Made by a program: the position numbers and the translations under genes. From an uncultured Dorea sp. (GTDB lineage Bacteria > Bacillota > Clostridia > Lachnospirales > Lachnospiraceae), in the NCBI GenBank assembly GCA_910578455.1, contig CAJTQA010000055.1, positions 1 through 16,588 of the forward strand: DNA of 16,588 bases, given 5' to 3'. Positions 7,341-14,422 of the stretch are shown here, piece by piece (position 1 is the first letter of the stretch; every line of letters begins with the position of its first letter). Under the pieces are notes generated by a model that was not told the origin of the DNA, made no database searches, and saw only the letters and a list, made by a program, of their open reading frames with translations.

Positions 7341-9581
7341 TTATACTCTCGTCTTCGTTCCCGTTCCGTCTCTTTTTGCAATTTTAAGCCGACTAAGCGC
7401 CACTTCTTTCTCTCCGTGCATCGCCTTTGCGTCAGCACCCTCCTCAAGCAGATACGCATGGGCCAGCTCGTCTTTTTTCTTTAATTTCATGCCCCTGACA
7501 CCGACGGCTCCCTTTTTCTTCTCCGGCACTTCCTCTGCAGGGAAACGCAGGAAATACCCTTCCTTTGACTGCAGTACGATATGCTGATTGTCCGTGACCA
7601 CATCCACCGCCGCGATCTCGTCGCCCTCCTGCAGTTTCGTAGCCGCTATAGTCCGTTTCGCGACCTGGAACTCCGCGCCTTCCACCTTCTTGACCATCCC
7701 CTGCTTTGTCACGAAAAGCAGTTTTGCAAATCTAAGCTGCTCAGAATCGCATATATATGCAATCTGTTCTTTCGTGCTGTCGTAATTGCTTATGTTATCA
7801 ATCGGGAGCCCTTTGTCCCGGAATTTCCCGAAGGGAATGTCCATTGCCTTTATCTGGTGCATCTTGCCGTCATTGGTAAAGATGCAGAGCTTCCCGGTGT
7901 TCATGCAGCTTAAAATATACTTGTTCTCCGCATCGGCCGCCTCCCTGTTCCGCTCGTAAGTAGCCGTGTCCACTGTCTTGGCATACCCAAAGCGATCCAT
8001 CAGGAAAACGACTTCCTGCTCTTCGATTTTTTTCTCCTCGTAGACTGCTTCCTCCGCATTTTCCACCAAAGTCCTGCGGACCCTGCCGTACTCCTTCTTA
8101 ATGCGCTCTAAGTCCGCTATGATCACGTCCGCCATAGAATCATAATTGTTCAGCACATCCTCGTATTTCGCAATATTGGCAAGAGTCTCTTCATGTTCTT
8201 TAAGAAGCGCCTCTATCTCAAGCCCGATGAGCTTATAGAGCCGCATATCCAGGATCGCCTGAGCCTGCCTGTCCGTAAACCTCAGCATCGCAGCCATCTT
8301 CTTTGAGATGCCGGACTTGAACTTGATGTTCTCCGTCTTCCCGCCGGTAAGGCATGCTTTCGCGTCCTTTACCGACTGGCTGCCCCTGAGGATTTCAATG
8401 ATCAGGTCAATGACATCGCAGGCCTTAATAAGCCCTTCCTGGATCTCTTTTTTGTCCTGCTCCTTTTTCAGCAGCGTCTGGTACTTTCTTGTGGCAAGCT
8501 CAAACTGGAAATCCACATGATGCTCGATGATCTTCTTAAGCCCCATCGTCTCCGGCCTTCCGTTTGCCACCGCCAGCATGTTGACCCCAAACGTATCCTC
8601 AAGCCTGGTCTTCTTGTAGAGCATGTTCGTGAGGTTTTCCGCATCCGCGCCCTTTTTCAGCTCAATGACGATCCGTATGCCTTCCTTGGAAGACATATTG
8701 GATATGTCCACAATATCCGAAGTCTTCTTTGTCTCCACCAGAGAACAGACATCGTTCAGGAATTTTCCGATCCCTGCCCCTATCATTGTATACGGAATCT
8801 CGGAGATGACAAGGCGTTTCTTCCCGCCTTTCATCTCTTCCACCTCAACCTTTCCCCTGACTTTGATCTTCCCCGTTCCGCTCTCGTATATTCCGGGAAG
8901 GTCATCCTTATTCACCACGATTCCGCCTGTGGGGAAATCCGGCCCCTTTACATACTTCATAAGCTGTTTTGTGCTGATCTCGTCATTTTTCATGTACGCC
9001 TTTACCGCGTCGATGACCTCACAGAGGTTATGGGTGGGGATGCTGGTCGCCATGCCCACTGCAATCCCTTCCGCGCCGTTTACAAGGAGGTTGGGAATCC
9101 GCACCGGAAGCACTTCCGGCTCCTTTTCCGTCTCATCAAAATTCGGCAGGAAATTGATAATATCCTTATCAAGATCCGCAAGATATGCATCCTGGGTAAT
9201 CTTTGCCAGGCGGGCCTCCGTATAACGCATGGCGGCCGCGCCGTCTCCCTCTATAGAGCCGAAATTTCCATGGCCGTCCACCAGTACCATCCCTTTTTTA
9301 AACTCCTGCGCCATGACCACAAGCGCCTCATAAATGGAGCTGTCGCCGTGGGGATGGTACTTGCCCATCGTATCGCCCACGATACGGGCGCACTTCCGGT
9401 AAGGCTTGTCAAAACGTATGCCAAGCTCGTGCATATCGTAGAGGGTGCGCCGCTGCACCGGTTTCAGCCCGTCGCGCACGTCCGGGAGCGCCCTTGCGAT
9501 GATAACGCTCATGGCATAATCTATATATGATTTTTTCATTACATCCGAATACTCGGTTCTGATAATCTGTGAATCCTGCAT
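7341..9581 (-). CDS. parC: Type II topoisomerase subunit A (ParC/GyrA family, topoisomerase IV-like)
   Basis: 746 residues from the ATG at 9581. It is the DNA cleavage and rejoining subunit; with the ParE partner it decatenates and relaxes DNA. The start region (EYSDVMKKSYIDYAMSV) is typical. The catalytic Tyr is Tyr120 in AAAMRYTEARL. The quinolone pocket reads YHPHGDSSIYEA, with Ser81 and Glu85, the wild-type ParC/GrlA-like pair. A C-terminal propeller occupies ~500-740. The canonical GyrA-box QRRGGKG is absent; the equivalent turn reads FGKFRDKG, so wrapping-type gyrase activity is unlikely. That and the length (E. coli ParC ~750) favour topoisomerase IV, but some Clostridia carry divergent second gyrase pairs that look similar. 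A GTG at 9596 directly after the parE stop codon would add five residues; the ATG is preferred because GGGGG lies 8 nt before it. Confidence 0.9.
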   Translation of the reverse strand: MQDSQIIRTEYSDVMKKSYIDYAMSVIIARALPDVRDGLKPVQRRTLYDMHELGIRFDKPYRKCARIVGDTMGKYHPHGDSSIYEALVVMAQEFKKGMVLVDGHGNFGSIEGDGAAAMRYTEARLAKITQDAYLADLDKDIINFLPNFDETEKEPEVLPVRIPNLLVNGAEGIAVGMATSIPTHNLCEVIDAVKAYMKNDEISTKQLMKYVKGPDFPTGGIVVNKDDLPGIYESGTGKIKVRGKVEVEEMKGGKKRLVISEIPYTMIGAGIGKFLNDVCSLVETKKTSDIVDISNMSSKEGIRIVIELKKGADAENLTNMLYKKTRLEDTFGVNMLAVANGRPETMGLKKIIEHHVDFQFELATRKYQTLLKKEQDKKEIQEGLIKACDVIDLIIEILRGSQSVKDAKACLTGGKTENIKFKSGISKKMAAMLRFTDRQAQAILDMRLYKLIGLEIEALLKEHEETLANIAKYEDVLNNYDSMADVIIADLERIKKEYGRVRRTLVENAEEAVYEEKKIEEQEVVFLMDRFGYAKTVDTATYERNREAADAENKYILSCMNTGKLCIFTNDGKMHQIKAMDIPFGKFRDKGLPIDNISNYDSTKEQIAYICDSEQLRFAKLLFVTKQGMVKKVEGAEFQVAKRTIAATKLQEGDEIAAVDVVTDNQHIVLQSKEGYFLRFPAEEVPEKKKGAVGVRGMKLKKKDELAHAYLLEEGADAKAMHGEKEVALSRLKIAKRDGTGTKTRV

Positions 9582-9596
9582 CCTTTTATCCCCCAC

Positions 9597-11519
9597 TTAC
9601 ACGTCAAGCTCCGCCTCTGTGGCATTCTCATAGATAAACGCCCGCCTCGGCGGAACTTCCGTACCCATCAGCATCTCCGTGACGCCCGATGCCATCCTCG
9701 CATCCTCAATCTCTACAAGCTTCAGCATCCTTGTCTCCGGGTTCAGGGTCGTCTCCCAGAGCTGCTCCGCGTCCATCTCCCCGAGCCCTTTATATCTCTG
9801 CAGGGTAAAGGGGCCGTCATGCGACGCCCTGTACTTTTCCAGCGCCTTGTCGTCATAAAGGTACTCTTCCTCGCCCTTTTTCGGCATCGCTTTATAGAGG
9901 GGCGGCATGGCGATATATACATGCCCCTCATAGATAAGCTGGGGCATAAAACGGTAGAAGAGCGTCAGAAGGAGCGTTGAGATATGGGCCCCGTCCACGT
10001 CCGCATCCGCCATGATGATAATCTTGTCATAGCGGAGCTTTGCGATATCAAAATCATTGCCGTAGCCTTCCGAGAATCCGCACCCAAAGGCATTGATCAT
10101 CGTCTTGATCTCCGCGTTTGCAAGCACCTTGTCAATACTTGCCTTCTCCACATTTAAAATCTTGCCCCTGATGGGGAGTATAGCCTGATACATCCGATCC
10201 CTGGCAGTCTTGGCGGAGCCCCCCGCCGAGTCTCCCTCCACTATAAAGATCTCGCACTTTTTCGCATCCCTGCTCTCGCAGTTTGCAAGCTTTCCGTTAC
10301 TGTCAAAGGAATACTTCTGTTTCGTGAGCAGGTTCGTCTTCGCCTTCTCCTCGGTCTTGCGGATCTTCGCCGCCTTCTCCGCACAGCCGATGACTTTCTT
10401 AAGGTTCTCAAGGTTGCGGTCGAAATACCGCACAATCTCCTCCCCTGTAACCTTCCCCACTGCCTTGGCGGCATCCGGGTTGTCAAGTTTCGTCTTCGTC
10501 TGTCCCTCGAACCTCGGGTCCGGGTGCTTGATGGAGATAATCGCCGTCATGCCGTTGCGGATGTCCGCTCCTGTAAAATTCGCATCCTTTTCCTTCAGCA
10601 CGCCAAGCTCCCTGGCATACTGGTTGATGGCTGCCGTAAAGGTCGTCTTAAATCCGGTCAGATGGGTGCCGCCCTCTCCATTGTATATGTTGTTGCAGAA
10701 ACCAAGGACATTTTCATGGAACTCGTTGACATACTGGAAGGCAGCCTCAACCTCAATGCCCTCGGACTCTCCTTTAAAATACACCGGATCATGCACCGCC
10801 TCTTTCTTTGCGTTCAGGTCTTTAATAAACCCGAGGATCCCATCCGGTTCATGGTATACGACCCGCTCTGCCTCGCTCCCCCTCAAGTCCTCAAAGATAA
10901 TGGTAAGCTCCGGATTCAGGTACGTAGTTTCATGCATCCTGCTCTTCACTTCATCCGCCCGGAACTTAGTCTTTTCAAAGATCGTGTCATCCGGCAGGAA
11001 ATTAATCTTCGTTCCGGTCTTTTTCGTCTTCCCGATGACAGGGAGCAGCCCGTCCTCAAGCTCTATCACCGGTATCCCGCGCTCGTACCTGTCATGGTGG
11101 ATGGCTCCGCCCCGGCTCACCTGCACATCCATATAGACAGACAGCGCGTTTACCACCGAGGAGCCGACCCCATGAAGCCCGCCGCTCGTCTTATATGCGG
11201 AATCATCAAATTTCCCCCCTGCATGAAGGGTCGTATACACAACCCGCTCCGCCGATACGCCTTTCGCGTGAAGGTCAACCGGAACGCCTCTCCCGTTGTC
11301 TGAAACCGTGGCTGATCCGTCCTTTTCAAGCGTCACCCGTATCTCGCTGCAAAAGCCTGCCAGATGCTCGTCCACCGCATTATCCACGATCTCATAGATC
11401 AGATGGTTAAGCCCCTTTGTGGAGACGCTGCCTATATACATGCCCGGACGTTTCCTGACCGCCTCCAGGCCTTCCAGCACCGCAATACTGCCCGCATCAT
11501 ATGTATTCTTCTTCGCCAT
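9597..11519 (-). CDS. parE: Type II topoisomerase subunit B (ParE/GyrB family, topoisomerase IV-like)
   Basis: 640 residues, the usual full length. It is the ATPase and TOPRIM subunit that captures and passes the second duplex through the break made by ParC. The GHKL ATPase is at the N-terminus: EIVDNAVDE (Glu43 as general base, Asn47), DNGRGVP (~74-80), GGLHGVGSSVVNALS (~113-127), and QTKTKL as the lysine-bearing loop. The TOPRIM domain has EGDSAGGSAK (Glu428) and DADVDG near 500-505, followed by RYKGLGEMD near the C-terminus. HGVGSSVVNAL, rather than the HGVGASVVNAL common in GyrB, favours ParE, but the two families are close. AAAGGG lies ~10 nt before the ATG. parC follows with no gap. The promoter upstream is embedded in an inverted repeat. 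Confidence 0.9.
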   Translation of the reverse strand: MAKKNTYDAGSIAVLEGLEAVRKRPGMYIGSVSTKGLNHLIYEIVDNAVDEHLAGFCSEIRVTLEKDGSATVSDNGRGVPVDLHAKGVSAERVVYTTLHAGGKFDDSAYKTSGGLHGVGSSVVNALSVYMDVQVSRGGAIHHDRYERGIPVIELEDGLLPVIGKTKKTGTKINFLPDDTIFEKTKFRADEVKSRMHETTYLNPELTIIFEDLRGSEAERVVYHEPDGILGFIKDLNAKKEAVHDPVYFKGESEGIEVEAAFQYVNEFHENVLGFCNNIYNGEGGTHLTGFKTTFTAAINQYARELGVLKEKDANFTGADIRNGMTAIISIKHPDPRFEGQTKTKLDNPDAAKAVGKVTGEEIVRYFDRNLENLKKVIGCAEKAAKIRKTEEKAKTNLLTKQKYSFDSNGKLANCESRDAKKCEIFIVEGDSAGGSAKTARDRMYQAILPIRGKILNVEKASIDKVLANAEIKTMINAFGCGFSEGYGNDFDIAKLRYDKIIIMADADVDGAHISTLLLTLFYRFMPQLIYEGHVYIAMPPLYKAMPKKGEEEYLYDDKALEKYRASHDGPFTLQRYKGLGEMDAEQLWETTLNPETRMLKLVEIEDARMASGVTEMLMGTEVPPRRAFIYENATEAELDV

Positions 11520-11558
11520 TTCTTACAAACCCTTTCACATGCTCATCGTTATCCATAC

Positions 11559-11594
11559 TTGCTTAATACTAGCACAAAGAATGGTATTAAGCAA
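11559..11594 (-). promoter_or_regulatory. parE-parC promoter overlapping a perfect inverted repeat
   Basis: Leftward promoter: TTGCTT (11594-11589), a 17-bp spacer, TAGTAT (11571-11566) preceded by TGC, an extended -10. The arms TTGCTTAATAC (11594-11584) and GTATTAAGCAA (11569-11559) are perfect 11-bp inverted repeats separated by 14 bp, covering the whole -35 box and the downstream half of the -10. The layout fits an operator for a dimeric repressor or a supercoiling-sensitive promoter. Confidence 0.6.
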
Positions 11595-11639
11595 ATATTT
11601 TTTCTCCTTTTTATACACTATGTTGTATGTTTCAGACTG

Positions 11640-12830
11640 CTATTTATTGATACATTCATTCAGCACTTTCGCAAGCGCTTCCATAGCATTTCTCATCTCC
11701 CCCACCGTGTTGGTCTGTGCCCCTGCTTCGATCAGAAGGGATTTTGGCTTTAAATGAAGATTATAGCGGTAGCTTTTCAGATATATGTGCCTCGTAAATC
11801 CGGGGTACAGTTTTGCCGCCGCGATCTGCATCTGCAGAGAAAATGCCAGATTGTCTTCTATGTACGGGTTGTGGAGATACGCAATGTCGCCGTTTGCCTT
11901 CGTCCGGCTCATTCCGTTGAAAAACATGATCTGTGCCGTCTCCTTCCCGTCAATCTCCGTCACAAGATGGGTGGAGCTCCCCACCCCATCTCTGTGGAGG
12001 TCGATTACCACCTCAATGCCCGGATTATCCTTCAGGATCTTTTTTACTTCCTTCTCTGCCAGCTGATACGCCTTGCTGCGGTCCATCTCCCCATCGATAA
12101 GGTCATAGACCCCTTCGTGGTGCAGCGTCTCAATGCCGTACTTCTCATTCAGAAGCTGTGCGAGATATGCGCCCATCCCCATGATAGTCGTGCTGGAATC
12201 GCCCTTTTTTGAATCCTTAAAATCCTCCTGGGAATGTGTGTGGTAGATAAGCACCTTCGGGCCTTTTGTCTTTTTGTCCAGTTTCAGATCCTTCGCCAGA
12301 AGTTTTTCCGCATTCAGGTCCTTTGCGCTTACTGATGTTGTTCCGTCAACCGTATAGAAATTGCTGACAAGATACTCAAAATCTGAAAGCTTTTCTTTTG
12401 AAATATCAACTTTTTTCGCCATCGTTTCAGGCGGCTTGCTTTTGCTTTCGTCTTTCTTCCCGTTATCAACCAATTTCCCGTCTTCGTCCACGGCATTCTC
12501 GTCATTTGCCTGCTGCTCGAGGATCATCTCATATGTCTCGTTATCTTCTACCTCCATATCTAAAGGAGCATTCTCCGAGACATAGGAGCCAAGAGGGAGG
12601 AGCCGCGCGGCGCACTCTGCCACCCACTGCTCCGGCAGCGGCCCTCCGCCCTGTGACGTATAGGATAACCCTGAAAGATACGTCTTCTCCGCATAGTGGA
12701 GAAAAAAGCTGTTAAAGTACACCGTCATCTCATCCGATACGCCGAGGTTCAGATGGAATCCCGCATATAATATGAAGACACACAAAACAATAATAAATAA
12801 AATCTGGCTGATTCGCTTTCCCTGATACAC
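11640..12830 (-). CDS. spoIIP: Stage II sporulation protein P (SpoIIP), cell-wall hydrolase
   Basis: 396 residues, close to the ~400 of Bacillus SpoIIP. SpoIIP is a zinc amidase/endopeptidase that cleaves septal and peripheral peptidoglycan during forespore engulfment, with SpoIID and SpoIIM. One membrane segment (~9-28) anchors it, with the catalytic domain outside. Family motifs: IYHTHSQEDF with His197/His199, DLHRDG with His279, and KSLLIEAGAQTNT with Glu368, supplying metal ligands and the catalytic Glu. Residues ~95-145 form a charged linker. The start is GTG, supported by AGGGG 8 nt upstream; no better ATG is nearby. It lies 71 bases after gpr in the same direction, an arrangement conserved in spore-formers. 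Confidence 0.95.
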   Translation of the reverse strand: MYQGKRISQILFIIVLCVFILYAGFHLNLGVSDEMTVYFNSFFLHYAEKTYLSGLSYTSQGGGPLPEQWVAECAARLLPLGSYVSENAPLDMEVEDNETYEMILEQQANDENAVDEDGKLVDNGKKDESKSKPPETMAKKVDISKEKLSDFEYLVSNFYTVDGTTSVSAKDLNAEKLLAKDLKLDKKTKGPKVLIYHTHSQEDFKDSKKGDSSTTIMGMGAYLAQLLNEKYGIETLHHEGVYDLIDGEMDRSKAYQLAEKEVKKILKDNPGIEVVIDLHRDGVGSSTHLVTEIDGKETAQIMFFNGMSRTKANGDIAYLHNPYIEDNLAFSLQMQIAAAKLYPGFTRHIYLKSYRYNLHLKPKSLLIEAGAQTNTVGEMRNAMEALAKVLNECINK

Positions 12831-12901
12831 TTCCTACGCCCCTGACAATTTCTGTTTTATTCTTATGACACTTCCAATCCTTAGTATCATATGTCGCACC
12901 T

Positions 12902-13876
12902 CTAGCGATTATGTGCATGTCCTCCTGAAAACAGCATATTCAGCGATTCGGAAATTGTAAAGCTTATGCGTTTCACCGTCTCGTCGATATCTTTTGGGGT
13001 CACGAACAGGCCGTTTAAGTGCGGAGAGATCAGCTCCTTGATCAGCTCATATTTTTCCGCCGCATTGTACCCCTGCATGACAACGCCTACCCCTTTCAGC
13101 GTCTCGGAAGTCTCCAGGGCCTCAATCAGGTTTTCCATCGTATCATTGACAATGGTAGCCGCATCCACAACCGTGGGAACTCCGATTGCAATGACGGGAA
13201 CGCCTACTGTGTCCTCGGTAATGGCATTGCGGTGGTTCCCCACCCCGGAACCCGGATTTATACCCGTGTCCGCAATCTGGATGGTGCTGTTTAGCCTCCT
13301 GGAACTTCTGGCTGCCAGGGCGTCAATGGCAATCAGCAGATCTGGTTTCGTCTCCTCCACCACGCCTTTCAGTATCTCCACCGTCTCCATTCCGGTCTGC
13401 CCCATAACTCCCGGAACGATAGCGCTCACCAGCCGCGCCTGATCCTCCCCCATGGCGTATTTTCCATATTCCTTCACGATATGCCTCGTTATATTTAAGT
13501 TGTCCACCACATAAGGACCCAGGGCATCCGGCGTCACCTTCCGGTTCCCCAGCCCTACCACCAATACAGAGTAATCCTTCTTTTCAAGGTGGGCAAATTG
13601 TTTCAGGTGCTTCAAAAGTTCTTCCGATATCTCCTCATGGTAACCCTCATCCGGAACCGTCATGTTGGGTGCCTCCATGGTAATGTACGTTCCCACCGGT
13701 TTCCCCATCGTCTTCGCGCCGTTTTCCGTCTCAATCTTCACTGTTGTCGTCCTGATCTCTTTCTCATCGTCATAGCTCTCATCCAGGACGACCCCCGGCA
13801 CTTCCACGTTATCCGATTCAAATCTCTCTTTCTGCTCCAATGCAAGGTCAGTCCTGATACTATACTTTTCAAGCAT
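12902..13876 (-). CDS. gpr: Spore protease GPR (germination endopeptidase)
   Basis: 324 residues, slightly shorter than the ~370 of Bacillus GPR. GPR is made as an inactive zymogen in the forespore, loses a short propeptide, and during germination degrades small acid-soluble spore proteins. The N-terminal SIRTDLALE contains the conserved self-processing site (TDLA then LE). Family signatures: VVGLGNRKVTPDALGP, IVPGVMGQTGMET, LIAIDALAARS and DTGINPGSGVGNHR; the Asp residues in TPDALGP and IDALAAR correspond to those implicated in catalysis. AAGGGGG precedes the ATG. Forespore (sigma F/G) expression is expected from the family, and a candidate site lies upstream. The order rpsT / gpr-spoIIP, divergent, matches known Firmicute synteny. 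Confidence 0.96.
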   Translation of the reverse strand: MLEKYSIRTDLALEQKERFESDNVEVPGVVLDESYDDEKEIRTTTVKIETENGAKTMGKPVGTYITMEAPNMTVPDEGYHEEISEELLKHLKQFAHLEKKDYSVLVVGLGNRKVTPDALGPYVVDNLNITRHIVKEYGKYAMGEDQARLVSAIVPGVMGQTGMETVEILKGVVEETKPDLLIAIDALAARSSRRLNSTIQIADTGINPGSGVGNHRNAITEDTVGVPVIAIGVPTVVDAATIVNDTMENLIEALETSETLKGVGVVMQGYNAAEKYELIKELISPHLNGLFVTPKDIDETVKRISFTISESLNMLFSGGHAHNR

Positions 13877-13907
13877 AACTTCGCCCCCTTGATTTACTTT
13901 TACCGAG

Positions 13908-13937
13908 TAGTTTTTACAAAGTTTTCAAAAATATGTA
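13908..13937 (-). promoter_or_regulatory. Candidate forespore (sigma G/F) promoter of gpr-spoIIP
   Basis: Reading leftward: TACATA (13937-13932), a 17-bp spacer, AAAACTA (13914-13908), which matches 5 of 7 positions of the sigma-G -10 CATACTA. It would start a transcript ~25-30 bases before the ATG at 13876. Its -35 abuts the divergent rpsT -35. The -35 match is weak and the call leans on the known regulation of gpr. Confidence 0.35.
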
Positions 13938-13966
13938 TTGACAGAACAAAGAACCTGGAATAAAAT
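13938..13966 (+). promoter_or_regulatory. Strong sigma-A promoter of rpsT
   Basis: Consensus TTGACA (13938-13943), an exact 17-bp spacer, TAAAAT (13961-13966). Predicted start near 13973. This is the best promoter in the window, as expected for a ribosomal protein gene. Confidence 0.9.
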
Positions 13967-13972
13967 AAATTC

Positions 13973-14059
13973 GTATGTTTCGTTAGAACGTCCGTGTCCG
14001 GATCTAACGAACGGATCATCGATCACAAAGTCGAAATATTTATATCGGAGGTGGACAAA
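13973..14059 (+). promoter_or_regulatory. Structured rpsT leader
   Basis: About 87 untranslated bases. cgttaga (13981-13987) pairs with tctaacg (14003-14009), continued by tccg/cgga (13991-13994 and 13999-14002) with loop tgtc and a three-base bulge on the 5' side. GGAGGTG (14047-14053) then precedes the UUG start with ideal spacing. The stem may take part in autogenous control by S20, which is inference from E. coli. Confidence 0.5.
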
Positions 14060-14323
14060 TTGGCTAACATTAAATCTGCAAAGAAAAGAATCTTAGTAAA
14101 CGAAACAAAGGCTGCAAGAAATAAAGCAATCAAGTCAAAAGTAAAAACTTGCATCAAAAAAGTAGAGACAGCTGTCGCTAATAAAGACGCAGAGGCTGCT
14201 CAGGCAGCGCTCAGAGTCGCTATAGCTGAGATCAATAAGGCAGGAACGAAGGGCGTGTACCACAAGAACACATGCTCCAGAAAGATTTCCCGTCTGGCTA
14301 AGGCTGTCAATGGGGTTGCTTAA
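14060..14323 (+). CDS. rpsT: 30S ribosomal protein S20
   Basis: 87 residues, the normal length for S20, a small basic three-helix protein that binds the 5' domain of 16S rRNA early in 30S assembly. The sequence (M)ANIKSAKKRILVNETK...CSRKISRLAKAV is typical. The start is TTG at 14060, with GGAGG 8 nt upstream. An in-frame ATG at 13994 would add 22 non-homologous residues through the leader stem and is rejected. Single-gene transcription unit, divergent from gpr. Confidence 0.97.
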   Translation: MANIKSAKKRILVNETKAARNKAIKSKVKTCIKKVETAVANKDAEAAQAALRVAIAEINKAGTKGVYHKNTCSRKISRLAKAVNGVA

Positions 14324-14356
14324 TTAAAATAGAAGAAACATAAAAAATGATAATGC

Positions 14357-14390
14357 AAAAAACGACCATACCGTCAGTGGTCGTTTTTTT
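14357..14390 (+). terminator. Rho-independent terminator of rpsT
   Basis: aaaaaacgacca (14357-14368), a 9-base loop, tggtcg (14378-14383) then seven T. The A-tract before the stem also makes it usable from the opposite strand. It isolates the downstream hsdS remnant from rpsT transcription. Confidence 0.92.
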
Positions 14391-14422
14391 CGTCTATAGG
14401 GGATATCTTTCTTTCTGATAGT

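Noticed and set aside
8517..9530. Long open frame on the plus strand opposite parC (and a similar one at 10210-11136 opposite parE)
   Set aside because: Their amino-acid make-up is a mirror of conserved topoisomerase codons; no ribosome binding site and no recognisable domains.
9582..9596. GTG start for parC directly after the parE stop codon
   Set aside because: The ATG at 9581 has a GGGGG Shine-Dalgarno 8 nt upstream and gives the family's usual N-terminus.
7341..11519. Assignment as the primary DNA gyrase (gyrB-gyrA)
   Set aside because: No GyrA-box in the A subunit and ParE-like HGVGSSVV in the B subunit; topoisomerase IV is more likely, though not certain.
11595..11639. Terminator after spoIIP
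   Set aside because: Only a short ATACA/TGTAT stem with an A-rich tail is present on the coding strand; too weak to call.
13994..14059. In-frame ATG upstream of S20
   Set aside because: It would add 22 residues unlike any S20, translated through the leader hairpin, whereas TTG at 14060 has an ideal GGAGG and gives the conserved N-terminus.
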